This document shows, piece after piece, positions 1 through 10,600 of a stretch of DNA of 64,000 nucleotides; the stretch's first letter is position 1; the number at the start of each line of letters is the position of its first letter. Location: assembly GCF_032854445.1 (NCBI RefSeq), contig NC_088297.1, positions 13,129,039-13,193,038 of the forward strand, read 5' to 3'. A program made the translations under genes and the position numbers. The notes beneath the pieces are model-generated. The model was not told the DNA's origin. It searched no databases and was given only the letters and a program-made list of their open reading frames with translations. This stretch comes from Liolophura sinensis. Its lineage: Eukaryota; Mollusca; Polyplacophora; Chitonida; Chitonidae.

Positions 1-168
1 CGCGCCCTAGCACTATGACCTATATTTGATATATTCTGGACATGAAACTGCTGTCTTCCAAATAGTTCATTTAGAAAGAGAAAATGATCTGATAAAAGTT
101 GAAATTGTTCTATGATTTAGTTTAGTTGAATTGTGTTGTCAAATGAATTGTCTTTATTTGCTTTCAAG

Positions 169-300
169 GCGGATGACACGTACTGGCCCACAGACGAGAC
201 TGCGCCGTTAGAAATTGGACCGTTCACGATAGCCTTGTTAAACGCTGAGAATAGTGCATCAATGACCGAATGGAAACTCACTTTAACATATAACAGGATG
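169..300 (+). CDS. Receptor-type protein tyrosine phosphatase, last PTP domain, exon a (partial gene)
   Basis: A 44-codon exon between a 'ctttcaag' acceptor and a 'gtgagt' donor. It encodes ADDTYWPTDETAPLEIG followed by a stretch ending in LTLTYNRM. The YWP motif followed by a beta-rich segment is the pattern seen before the WPD-loop region in tandem (D2-type) phosphatase domains. It enters and leaves in phase 0. The gene starts upstream of the window, so ectodomain and membrane segment are not visible. With the next three exons it forms the C-terminal end of an RPTP. The family assignment rests on the ordered motifs in all four exons; the subtype cannot be told. Confidence 0.8.
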
Positions 301-335
301 GTGAGTAGCACACTGAACACCTGTGATGTTTATTC

Positions 336-735
336 TTGTTTATTTATCTGATTGGTGTTTTACACTGTACTCGAATATTTCACTCATGGGTCAGCAGCCA
401 GCATTATGGTGGTTGCCAATAGACCTTCCTATGAGAGGAAGCCAGCATGAGCTGGACTTGAACTCACAGCGACGGCATGGGTGAGGGGCTCCTGTGCCAT
501 TGCTGGCGCGCTAACTTATGGGTCAGTAGCCAGCATTGTGGTAGGAAGAAACCACAGGACCCGTGAGGAACTCACGATCATCTGCAGGTTGCTGGAAGAC
601 CTTCCTATGTACAACCGAAGAGGAAGCCAAGTTGAACTGGGACTTGAACTTACATGATGAGAGCCTCCAACATGTAGCTACGTCATTGTCCTGCACTAGC
701 ACTCTAACGACTAGGCCTGCATATATCCTCCTGAG
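336..735 (-). repeat. Two adjacent tRNA-derived SINE copies (family A), reverse orientation
   Basis: Each copy reads, on the minus strand, a tRNA-like head ('gttagcgcgccagc', 'gtgagttcaagtccagctca') and a body with 'accttcc..gcaacctgc'. On the plus strand the first begins with the typical reversed tail 'gattggtgttttac'. Both lie in the intron between PTP exons a and b; the second is more diverged. Confidence 0.75.
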
Positions 736-972
736 TTATGTTTAGCACAATACTTAATTACTGATTCAAGGTCAGTAATAAGTGATCCCACATCATATAC
801 CACTCAAATAAATATTTTTTTAAAAATAAATGAATAAATAGATAAAACAATAAATGAATAAATAATGCCTGTTTTTAATCCTCCACATGACATATTACTA
901 AGTCCAGTGGATTTAAGAGCGCATTTTTTACCCTTCTTATTATGTTCTGGTTATGATGGTTTCTAACAATAG

Positions 973-1128
973 AACAACCCTGCACATCTGGTTAACTTCT
1001 GTTGCTTCACGGGATGGCCTGAGGGAGAGGACGCCCTTCCCTTCCCGAGGGTCATGGTCCAACTAAAAGCTGACGTGTTCAGATGGCAAAGCTGTACCCA
1101 ATGCTGGTCCAGTCATTATACATTGCAG
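973..1128 (+). CDS. RPTP exon b: WP(D/E) loop and catalytic-loop region, frame-broken
   Basis: A 156-bp exon after an 'aacaatag' acceptor. The first two thirds read HLVNFCCFTGWPEGE and then FPRVMVQLKADVFRWQ, the WPD-loop region with E in place of D. The last third is meaningful only one frame over: AVPNAGPVIIHC, whose last codon joins exon c to give the signature CRNGSDR (the HCx5R motif). The two frames meet near 1081-1095 at 'tggcaaagctg', so one base must be lost or two gained to join them. The downstream frame has an in-frame TAA just upstream, so it cannot be used throughout. This is either an assembly or sequencing indel or a real lesion. Confidence 0.75.
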
Positions 1129-1522
1129 GTATGTAAACGGTAAATGATGTAAAGAAGTTCATTTTGGAGGACTTTAACAATTTTCAACCGGTCAAACAAG
1201 ACCTAATAGTTTTAAACCAGTCAAAAAGACATCTTTAACAATTTTCAATCAGTGAAGTTCACAGTGGGAGTTCCGCAAGATGACTGGGATTGGATTGATT
1301 TTATGACTCTACGTAATCCAGTATATATGGCTTTGTTAGACATGGTTTGCACAGATTATTTAAAGTAAACATTTAAAGTTCTTAAAAACAATTCAGAATA
1401 TTCAGTAAGTCAAGGGTTGTTAAATTTGGGAAAGTTCTTGAAAAGTTCTTAAATCAGACGTCACGTAAGCTGTGAAAACCTTTGTTAGATTTCTTAACCG
1501 CTATTCCTTTCTGTGGTAATTT

Positions 1523-1618
1523 ACCTCATAATCATCATGCAATCACCTCATAATCACCTTGCAATCACCTCATAATCATCATGCAATCACCTCATAATCA
1601 TCATGCAATCACCTCACT
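1523..1618. repeat. 22-bp tandem repeat (about 4 copies)
   Basis: The unit 'cacctcataatcatcatgca' plus two bases recurs about four times in the intron between PTP exons b and c. Confidence 0.8.
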
Positions 1619-1849
1619 ACTTTTACTGGTATTGAGGTCGTTTCACAAAGGGATTTCTGGCTTTAGCATAAATTTATAATCCAAATCAAACTCTAAAATA
1701 TATGCATGTGAGAAGATGAGTTCTTTTGTTCCGGGGATTAAGGTAATATATGACATAATGTTTGAGCGGTGTAACTCTCTATACCCCTAAAATTCATTTT
1801 GAATCGATATTTCAGCGCTTAATTTTCCAATAGGCTAACTGATGTCAAA

Positions 1850-1994
1850 ATAGTATGGCCAAATGCCAGCAACCTGCGGATGGTCGTGGGTTTCCCTGAG
1901 CTCTCCTCGGTTTCCTCCCACCATATTTCTGGCCTCCGTTGTAAAAGTGAAATATTTTGAATACGACGTAAAACACTAATCAAATAAATAAATT
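1850..1994 (+). repeat. SINE family A, 5'-truncated, ending next to a splice acceptor
   Basis: The body begins 'ccagcaacctgcggatggtc' and ends 'aaaacactaatcaaataaat'. The tail lies about 35 bp upstream of RPTP exon c, directly against its CT-rich polypyrimidine tract. Confidence 0.85.
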
Positions 1995-2028
1995 TTATCT
2001 TGCTCTTCACCTCTCTCTCTCTCTCCAG

Positions 2029-2164
2029 AAATGGCAGCGACCGTACATGTTTGTATTGTGTTGTTGACTTCCTTTTGGAGCACCTGAAGCACGAGAGATC
2101 TGTTGACATTCTACTGACGGCTAAGAGATTCCGGGAGTACTTCCCCAACGGTCTTAAGTCACAG
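2029..2164 (+). CDS. RPTP exon c: P-loop Arg and following helices
   Basis: The exon follows a long 'ctctctctctctccag' acceptor and ends at 'CACAG|gtaaca'. After one leading base (completing the Arg codon of CRNGSDR) it reads NGSDRTCLYCVVDFLLEHLK, then HERSVDILLTAKRFREYFP. VVDFLLEHLK...VDILLTAKRFR matches the helix after the P-loop and the 'VD(I/V)...V..LR' block of PTP domains. The Cys and Arg of the active-site loop are kept, but the GxGR residues are changed (NGSDR), as in many catalytically weak D2 domains. It ends in phase 0. Confidence 0.85.
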
Positions 2165-2539
2165 GTAACACAAGATGCTATATTCATTCCAGATTTTCAA
2201 CCGCTCATCAATTATTTCCATTTGCTGTCACCTGCTTTAAAATATGTTCTCGTCACAGAATGGCAAAATGTGAGAAATTCTAATATTTATTTATTGATTT
2301 ATTTATGTATTTGAACTAAAGTTCAGCATTTTTGAGGTGACACATTTTGCTTGAGTCTGATTCATGCATTTATTATAGTGCCAGTTCATTATAGTGCCAG
2401 ATTCATTAGGCATTCATTATAGTGCCATTTTTTTGAAGCTTGATTAATATCTTAAGTGTTAGCATTGAGAGTCTGATTTTAAGGCCTTTTTATGCTTCTG
2501 AAATTCATTCTCACATACCAAATTTTATGTGAAATACAG

Positions 2540-2637
2540 TATTTATTTATTTGATTTGGGTGCATTACCCTGTACTCAAGAATACTGCACTCCATAAATA
2601 TACCATGGCTACCAGCATTTTTGGTGGAAGGAAACAA
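2540..2637 (-). repeat. SINE family A tail fragment, reverse
   Basis: Reads 'tatttatttgatttgggtgc..ctgtactcaagaatac...ccagca..tttggtggaaggaaac', a degraded reversed SINE-A tail ending about 50 bp before the last PTP exon. Confidence 0.6.
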
Positions 2638-2690
2638 GGTTGAGAAACCCTGAAGTATTTGATATCCAAATGTTTTTGTTTACTTTTCAG

Positions 2691-2765
2691 AATCAGTATC
2701 ACTTTTGCTATTTGGCAGCGAGAGCTTTCTTGGAGAATCACCAAGCTTATGTAAACTGCGTGTAA
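2691..2765 (+). CDS. RPTP last coding exon, with stop codon
   Basis: After a 'tacttttcag' acceptor the exon reads NQYHFCYLAARAFLENHQAY then VNCV and TAA (2763-2765). QYxFCYxAAxxFL is the canonical last helix of a PTP domain ('QYEFCYxAALEYL'), so this fixes the gene's C-terminus only four residues beyond that block. Phase 0 matches the end of exon c. Confidence 0.88.
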   Translation, partial: NQYHFCYLAARAFLENHQAYVNCV

Positions 2766-2823
2766 CAGAACTGAAAAGGGGCTTGTTTCAGGGTTCGGCC
2801 TTAAAGGCATCGTGTCCAAACAG

Positions 2824-3098
2824 CAGTGAGTATCGATTCTAAACTATCAAAGATCGAATGATATTATCCGATATGAAACAACGATATAGTCCGTTTTCTG
2901 TTAATATATGAATTTTTACACTACCCATCGTCCACCCTCATGGAAAAGCCGGAAATCGAGCGGAGATCTCCGATGTGTGTCCTGAAAATACGATAACTCA
3001 GTAACTGCTGCTTCAATCTTGACATATTACACACCGCTGAATAGAGAAAGACAATATCATTCGATCTGTGAGTCGATGATTTGAGTCGATACTCATTG
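2824..3098. mobile_element. MITE-like element with about 40-bp terminal inverted repeats
   Basis: The left end 'agtgagtatcgattctaaac...gatcgaatgatatt' is matched by the reverse complement of the right end ('aatatcattcgatctgtgag...gatactcatt'). There is no coding capacity. It sits about 60 bp after the PTP stop codon, in the presumed 3' UTR or just beyond. Confidence 0.75.
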
Positions 3099-4141
3099 AC
3101 GTTTGACCACATTGACCAGACCGGATCTCAGACCGGATGAGCGGAGCTCAGACCGGTTTTTAGGCTGAGCCTTGTTTAAGACTGTTAGGGAATTAAACAG
3201 AGATTGTTACAGTATTCGAGACAGCGGGCGTCTGGACACTTGCCGTTTTTGCTCCCTCCTACACTGAAGCTTTACTCGTGCAGACATGGCGGTGAAAACA
3301 TCGTGTAAACAACCTGGAAGTTAACGCAAAAGATCTGCTTCATGGCCAAAATTATACTTTGTGGACGTTCACAATTGCACTATGCAGAATGTTTTCTTGT
3401 CGGACATACTAGAATTTCTGGTCATTATCAGGCATACATGTAGTCCTTAGAATGTCATTTATTGTTTTTTTCATTTCCCTATACCTCAGTTTCCATGTTA
3501 TCTTTTACGTCATCAAGTGTAGCTATTCACAGTTTGGCAGTGATGTCATTGCTTGTCTGAGCCAGTTGTCAGCAATTTTTTAATCACGTGACTAGAGTAG
3601 GTAAAAAACAAACAGGATTTAACCCTGGAGAGATAGGCATTGATTGAAGATGATTTAAGCTTAAAAAATGAAACATATAGCTTTTAGGTGCGAAATTCTT
3701 TCTGGAAAAGTAATCAGGATATATATAGCCTTCAGGTACGACAGTTTCAATGTCCTGGAGTGCTTTACACTTTAAAATCTGCATAAATCAGCATTTGGCC
3801 CATTTAGCTCAATGCTGTGTATCACCTCCTGCTCCTTGAGAGGAACACAGGTGGTCAAAACTACAAACTGCCGGCAGTGACTGAAGTGCGCGTCTCAAAT
3901 GGGAACGCTAAATTTATAACTTGGTTTTTACTTCTACACTTATCGTGGTTATTTTTTTGGCTCAAGAGGAAGTAACACAATGTATTACTGTATAAGTTTG
4001 ATTTATATTATCAAACAGTTGCTATTTGACTTTAACACTGTATATGATTTTTGGTATGATTTTCAGCAAATTTTTTAGATATGTCATGATTGTGGTCATG
4101 TGGGGGAAAGCGGCGTATAAGCCCAATCGTCATTTTAAGAA
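3099..4141. other. Intergenic, nothing recognised
   Basis: No exon-like reading frame with splice signals and no clear repeat was seen. A short 'acatggcggtgaaaacatcg' near 3285 could be a start codon in a GC-richer island, but the frame closes after 12 codons. Confidence 0.4.
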
Positions 4142-4370
4142 CCTCAGGGTCTCGCATAGATTTAGGCGAGACAAGGTGGGGGCTCTAGCCAACCACACTG
4201 ACTAGAAGACATGATTTTACAGTAGGTGCCAACGTCACCGTTGAATCGACAGACAGACGTATATTCAGTCTTGAAACTGCCTTTAAAACACACTTTTTAC
4301 CTACATTAGTTTGCGAGACCCCCACCCTGTCTCGCCTATATCTGCGGGAACTTGCGAGAACCCCTGAAAT
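4142..4370. mobile_element. MITE family 2, copy 1
   Basis: Terminal inverted repeats of about 50 bp: left 'tcagggtctcgcatagattt' + 'aggcgagacaaggtggggg', right 'cccccaccctgtctcgcct..gagaacccctgaaat'. A second copy with the same ends and a related middle ('gtcgacagacagatatat', 'tgattttataatagg') lies at 56536-56770. Confidence 0.85.
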
Positions 4371-4559
4371 GCTGATTAAGTTTACTGCATGGCATTGGTG
4401 TGTGTTTCGGCTTTTTAGTTTAGACTGGCACGTATGTATTATACCATGTAGGGGCCTACACCTTCACGTTACTTATAGATGTAAATGTGTATAGCCGCAT
4501 TCAAAGGATTCTATTTGTCACATTGTCTCATCGAATTAGCCCAGTGAAGCGAAAATAGG

Positions 4560-4905
4560 ACAAACGCTAGTTTTGGTGACCGATTCGGTAACCTAAGGGT
4601 TAGAGTGTCAAATTCGGGAGACCTTGGGTCACACCCACTAAGAGTCATTCTAAAGACTTTGAGAATGGTACTTGTTGCTGCCTCACTTGGCGCGCAGCAC
4701 TGAGAGATTGGAGCAAGGAAACAGTACTGGTTGGCCCGGTGTCAGTGTAAAGTGACTGGGTGCGGTGTCATGTCTGGTGTCTTCAGCGTTGTACTTCTGT
4801 GTCGGTAGCACTTTGACAACATGACTCCTCGCCATCATATGACTGAAAACATGTTAAGTTCGACGTAAAACTCAAAGCGTACTTACATACTTATTATTTT
4901 TCACA
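4560..4905 (+). repeat. SINE family B copy
   Basis: The tRNA-like head 'ggtaacctaagggttagag..ttgggtcacaccc' is followed by a body 'gcctcacttggcgcgcagca', 'ctgagagattggagcaagga', 'ggtgtcatgtctggtgtctt'. The tail is 'catatgactgaaaacatgtt' + 'aagttcgacgtaaaac'. The same body recurs at 7495-7822 and, reversed, at 5390-5610 and 32752-32995. Confidence 0.75.
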
Positions 4906-5389
4906 AGATTAAACCATGTTCAATTAGTGCTCTGTTATTTTTCACATCACATTCTACAAATTGTATGAAATTCTTGTCCACCTTACCGTAATCAGGTTGC
5001 TGAACACAAAGTTATACAGGCCGGGATGTGTGTGCGTCTGCGTGGTGGGGTTATCTTGAGAGCTAGTTGCCACTTATTTCGAGAGTGCAGCTATTTTCCA
5101 CTGACAGACCCAGCCTTGGACCCTCATTGAAAGTGATACATGTTCTTATATGAGTTTAAAACCAAGCTTTTACAGATTGAGCTGGCTTCCTTTCCAGTTA
5201 TATGTGGGAAGGTCTTGCGGCAACCAGCGGACAGTGGTGGATTTCTTTGGAGTGTTTGAGTGATCAGGGTTTAACGTCGTACTTAACAATTTTTCAGTCA
5301 TATGACGACGGAGGAGTCCTTAGAGTGCATGTATGTGTAATGTACCGCCTTGTTGCTGGACGGATTTCTACCGTTCTTTTTATCTAGTG

Positions 5390-5610
5390 CTGCCGAGACG
5401 GCTTAAATACCAAAGACAAGTAACCGGCCCCACCCAAGCCATTATACTAATACAGGGTCAACCAGTCGTTGCACTATCCCCTTAATTCTCAACGCCAAGC
5501 GAGGAAGCTACAACTTCCTCTTTTAAGGTCCCCGGTGTGACCCAACCATTGAGCATTGAGTGTAAAACCAGATGGTCACACATGACCGCCTTCGTGTAAG
5601 CTGGGATTAA
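5390..5610 (-). repeat. SINE family B copy, diverged, reverse
   Basis: The reverse complement contains 'gggtcacaccggggacct', 'cctcgcttggcgttgagaa' and 'gcaacgactggttgaccctg', aligning with the SINE-B body. No intact tail. Confidence 0.55.
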
Positions 5611-5639
5611 GAGACTGTCTTAAATAAATAAAACAAATA

Positions 5640-6270
5640 AATTTACAGTTAGAAACTGCAATGGAAATATGATTTCAATATTTAAGATGTGATTTCTTGT
5701 TATGCATTTGTACCTGATATGTTCATATTTCCATTCTATGTATTTCTTTATATGTACGTGTGTGTATTATCTGTTGATAAATAATGAACTTTATTGATGC
5801 GCTTATATTTTTATTTTTTTAATCTACCTTATAAAGGTCATTTACAACACGAGTTTGTTGTAGCTTTTTGTTGTAGAGGAGGTGGAAGGGGTAAAACAAT
5901 AGGGTTAAATGTTGCCTATCTTGCTTAAACCACAGCATTTGCACTTATTGATTGAAATAGATTTTTTTTATTTTTGTTTGTAATTTATTTACTTTTGTTT
6001 CTCACATGTGTATATGATTGTTTATAAATTCTTATTACAAATGTTACAAAACTTTTCATCAGACATGTTATCATGAACATATGTTGGGAGCTAGGACTGA
6101 ACATTCTGTGGGGTTTTAACCATTAATGAATATTCAATGCGGAAGAATATTTAAATGCAGTTTTTGTGTATTGACATACATTTGTAAGGCATGAGAATAC
6201 AACTGGAGTTAAATTGTATGGATACAACTAAAATTTTATTGTTATATAAAGAAAGTTTTCTTGATACAGT
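5640..6270. other. AT-rich intergenic DNA, nothing recognised
   Basis: Low-complexity T-rich stretches only ('tttttttatttttgtttg'). No exon-like frame or inverted repeat found. Confidence 0.4.
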
Positions 6271-6480
6271 AAGGGTCTCTGTGGCCGAGGTGGCCAGCGT
6301 GCCAGCGCGGCGCAATGACCCAGAAGTCTCGCACCAGTGCGGTGGCTGTGAGTTGTCCAGCTCATGCTGGCCTCCCAGCAACCAGTGGGTGGTCTTGGAT
6401 TACCCCTATTTTCTCTCGCTATAATGCTGGCCGCTGTCGTATAAATGAAATAGTCTGGAGTACGGCGTAAACCTCCAGTC
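6271..6480 (+). repeat. SINE family A copy with head
   Basis: Head 'ggtctctgtggccgaggtgg', 'agcgcggcgcaatgacccag'; body 'ccagctcatgctggcct'; tail 'cgtcgtataaatgaaatagt', 'tacggcgtaaa'. Confidence 0.85.
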
Positions 6481-6950
6481 CACAGTATATTATAAAAATT
6501 TCAATTATGATTTCTGTTTGTTTTTTTTTTTATAAATGAGCAATGCAATTATAAACTGCTCTTCATGCATTACATTGTTTAGACATGTTGAGATTTGTTA
6601 TTGTTGGGAAGAGAACTTCCCAGGTTACTGGAAATTCCAGTTTTTTCTCCATATTTGTAGCACACACGTATCTATTGTATGTCTTGAAAAGTCATGACAG
6701 AGTTCAAGGTTGCTCAGAAGACTGAATAAATGATCTAAAATCTACCTTTTTGGTCGAAATTCGATGTGATTTCCAATAAGCTTATAAAGTTTATAATAAC
6801 TACAATGATTATGACAAAGTTTTATATTTTTCACAACATTTGCTTCTGGGGTACGCTGGCTTCCGTGCAGATTTTGATGGGTGTGCGCTGTTGTCATTTG
6901 GCATTTGTTGTCGAGGCACCAAACATATCTGTGTGCCAGAGTATGTGCCT

Positions 6951-7172
6951 GGGACCCATTCCACAAGACATTTCTGATTTGAGTCAAACAGTAAATCATT
7001 GTCACAATGCTTGGATTTTGGTTATGGAAGTAGAAATTTTGACACAATTTTTTTAGATAGCCTAACATTGATGAGGTGGTAAAGTTTTAATTAACAGGGC
7101 GCCAAAAATAATCTCTTAAATCACATTCCAAATTTTGGCTTAAGTCATAACTGTCTTTGTGGAATCGGCTCC
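6951..7172. mobile_element. MITE family 3, copy 1
   Basis: The left end 'gggacccattccacaagaca' + 'tttctgatttgagtcaaa' pairs with the right end, whose reverse complement reads 'ggagccgattccacaaagac' + 'agttatgacttaagccaaa'. The TIR is about 40 bp and imperfect. The same sequence, reversed, is at 36577-36772. Confidence 0.75.
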
Positions 7173-7494
7173 AGGGATTCTGTATGACGGATTGGAAGCT
7201 AGAGACCACGTAATCTCCATAGCAATGAACTGCATGGGTGAAGAAAACAGTTCTCCCAACGTTATTGCACAGGAAAGTACCTATTTTGGAATTGCTGTCA
7301 GCGATCATGTATCCGTTGGATTTGTATAATTTTCAGGTTTAAAGATAGTTTGAGTATTTCTGCACAGCTTTCGCGGTGTTATTGTGTACAAGTAGACCTT
7401 CTTGTTCGCCAGCGAAGTGGTAAAAAGTTACCTTTTCCCCAATGATTTAACACTGGGCGGCCATTTTGTTTTCAACATGAAAGGGTGGTCATGT

Positions 7495-7822
7495 GACCCC
7501 CAACTTCCGACCCGTCTTACAGAATCAAACCTGGGTCACGTCATACCAAAGACTTTAAATATAGTACTTGTCGCCGCCTCGCTTGGTGCTCAGCACTGAG
7601 AGGTTAGGACAAGGAAGCACAACTGGTTAGTCCTGTGTCGGTATAATGTGAGTGGGTGTCATCTCTGGTGTCTTTGGCTTGATACTTACGTCGCGGTAGC
7701 ACTTTGGTGGCATGGACTCACCCTGCCACAAGAAGACACTGTTTATGTACACACACCCACTGAATCCTCGTCGTGATATGATGTTAAATACGACATAAAA
7801 CAACAAGGATGCATACATACAA
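7495..7822 (+). repeat. SINE family B copy
   Basis: Contains 'gccgcctcgcttggtgctca', 'gcactgagaggttaggacaa', 'ggtgtcatctctggtgtctt', 'ggcatggactcaccctgcca' and the tail 'atatgatgttaaatacgaca'. It is the longest family-B copy and useful as reference. Confidence 0.8.
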
Positions 7823-7867
7823 TTGTTGGGCTATATGTGGAGCTGCCATTACCTATGAAAAAATAAT

Positions 7868-8990
7868 GACACTGGTGTTACTTCAGATCTAAAGACAAGG
7901 GATCTGAAGTAACAGCAGTCACTACATCTGACTTCAGTGAGACAGGTGTTACTTCAGATCTGCAGCCACTTGATCTGAAATAACAGCAGCTACTACATCT
8001 GACTTCAGGGAGACTGGTGTTACTTCAGACCTGCGGGGAGTCAGCGGGCAATAGAACTAACTTCAGGGAGACTAGTGTTACTTCAGATCTGCAGGGAGCT
8101 CAGCGGGCCCTAGATCTGACTTCAGTGAGACTAGTGTTACTTCAGATCTGTAGGGAGCTCAGCGGGCCCTAGATCTGACTTCAGTGAGACTGGTGTTACT
8201 TCAGATCTGCAGGGAGCTCAGCGGGCCCTAGATCTGACTTCAGTGAGACTAGTGTTAGTTTAGATCTAGGAAGTGACAAGTCAGTGTAGGAGCTCAGCAG
8301 CTTCAGATCTAAACAGTAACAAGTCGGTACAGAGAGTAGCTAATATATCAAACTTTAGTGAGATAGACTTGTGTCAAATAAATAAACAGTTCAGATCTAG
8401 TTAGCTACAAGTCGGAATTGGGAGCTCAGTATCTACTAGATATGGCTTTGGTGAGACGTGTTCTTTCAGATCTAGTCAGCTGCAAGTCGGAATTGGGAGC
8501 TCAGTATCTACTAGATATGGCTTTGGTGAGACGTGTTCTTTCAAATCTAGTCAGCTGCAAGTCGGTATTGGGAGCTAACATCTACTAGATATGACCTTGG
8601 TGAGACGTGTTCTTTCAGATCTAGTCAGCTGCAAGTCGGTATTGGGAGCTAACATCTACTAGATATGACCTTGGTGAGACGTGTTATTTCAGATCTAGTC
8701 AGCTGCAAGTCGGTATTGGAAGCTCAGCATCTACTAGATATGACTTCAGTGAGACGAGTTACTCCAGATATAATTGCCTTCAAGTCGGTATTGGGAGCTC
8801 ACCACCTACTATATATGACTTCAGTGAGACGTGTTAGTTAAGATCTAGTGCGGCGTAAAACACCAATCAAATGAATAAATAAACAGTTCAGATCTAGTTA
8901 GCTACAAGTCGGTATGGGGAGCTCAGCATCTACTAGATATGATTTCAGTGAGACGTGTTATTTCAGATCTAGCACGGCGAAAAGGTTAAG
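7868..8990. repeat. Complex satellite: 59-bp units passing into 74-75-bp units
   Basis: At 7868-8270 the unit is 59 bp ('agcgggccct' recurs at 8102, 8161, 8220) and includes 'gttacttcagatctgcaggg'. From about 8380 the unit is 74-75 bp ('tgcaagtcgg' at 8481, 8556, 8630, 8704) with 'ttcagatctagtcagctgca'. Most units hold an 'agatct' site. A SINE-A tail ('gcggcgtaaaacaccaatca') is embedded near 8850. Confidence 0.9.
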
Positions 8991-9574
8991 GAAGTAAGGT
9001 AGTTAGCTACAATTGGGTATAGGGAGCTACTAGTAAATGCAAACGACAACAAAATCTGAAGAGATGCAGGTAGAATATAAAGATACAGTTAAAATTAGGA
9101 CGGTGATTATTGAACTGGCTCTGTACTTCGGCCAGATGGTGAAAGAAAAACCTGTGTGACACCCCACGGCAAAGGGAGAACACTGGACTAAGGGGGATAA
9201 ACTCACCCAAGTTACACAATCACCACGGAGCTCGGTGAATCACCGAAGCCTATACACCACCAAAAAGCCCTCCTATGTAATAATATTGTTTATCCTGTAT
9301 TATTGATTATCGAGTTTATTTGTTTATTTATTTATTTCATTGTGATTTAACACTATCTTTTAGAATATTATACTTATAAGATGGCATTCAGTTTTATGAG
9401 TGAGTGTAGGACACGGCAATTCCCGGAATAAATCAGCTGTCATCAGCAAAGGACTGACAAGAATTCCCCCAGATTTTCACCAGCAGAGGGCGCTCCAACA
9501 AACTACACCTACACGTTGACGGCCTTACAAGCATTGAGTTTTCATGATTCAGTGTTCAAGCTCACATTAAGGTT

Positions 9575-9950
9575 AAATAAATTTATTAATTTATTTATTT
9601 ATTTATTCGATTGGTGTTTTACGCCATACTCAAGAGTATTTCACTTATACGACGGCGGCCAGCATTTGGTAGGAGGAAACCGCGCAGAGCCCGGGGGAAA
9701 CCCACGACTATCCGCGGGTTGCTGCAGACCTTCCAACATCCAGTGTCATGCATTGATTGATTTATTTAATTGACGGCGGTCAGCTTTACGGTAGGACGAA
9801 ACCCGGTAAAGTCCGGAGGAAAACAACGAACACTCGCAGGTTGCTGCAGGCCTTCTCACGTACAGCCTGTGAGGAAGTCAGCTGGACTAGAACTGACAGC
9901 GACCGCACTGGTGAGAGGCTCCTGAGTCATAGCGCCGCGCCATCATGCAT
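9575..9950 (-). repeat. Two SINE family A copies, reverse
   Basis: Copy 1 starts 'tttattcgattggtgttttacgc' and holds 'gcagagcccgggggaaaccc'. Copy 2 (from about 9770) holds 'gacggcggtcagctttacgg' and the tRNA-like end 'cgcaccagtgcggtcgctgt' when read on the minus strand. Confidence 0.8.
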
Positions 9951-10432
9951 TGAGGCAACAGTATAAATATAGCGGCATCGAAACACGTCGTTATAGCTTC
10001 TTTAATGCAAAACCATAATTTGTTCATTTAAAACAGCACTTGCTTTATATTTATTGGAATAATGCATACAATGTCTACAAACTTTATATAGAGTCGTGTT
10101 GCAAATTGTTTAACAATACACAGAAATATTATTCTAAGGCACCCAGGGGATGCTATGAACTAATTAATACGACAGACCTGGTCTTTACAGTATACATATA
10201 TAATACATATTGGCTTACAATAAACATAACAAATGTTCACAACGGTATATATGAATGTAAAATGTGCCTTTTTTTTTTACTACTTATCCAAATTTAATCG
10301 TTTGAGACCTGAATTGTAACAGGTCAAAGCCAGAGAGAGGTGGCACAAATAATTGATAAATGTCACTTACAAACAGGAAACAAAGTTATTGAGTGCAAAA
10401 AATACATTTTGCCTAAAAAACCGTTAGTTAAA

Positions 10433-10600
10433 CTTATTTATTTATTTGACTGGTGTTTTACGCCGTACTCAAGAGTATTTCATATATACGACAGCGGCCA
10501 GCATCTTGGTAGGAAGAAACCAGGCAGAGCCAGGGGAAACCCACGACCATCCGCAGGTTGCTGAAAGACCTTCCCACTTACGGCCAGAGAGGAAAAGTTT
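10433..10600 (-). repeat. SINE family A copy, reverse, 5'-truncated
   Basis: Runs from 'tttatttgactggtgtttta' through 'gtactcaagagtatttcata' to 'ccttcccacttacggccaga'. No tRNA head. Confidence 0.85.

Noticed and set aside
9007-9219. A 70-codon minus frame rich in Phe/His
   Set aside because: No conserved motif; lies at the edge of the satellite with no gene context.
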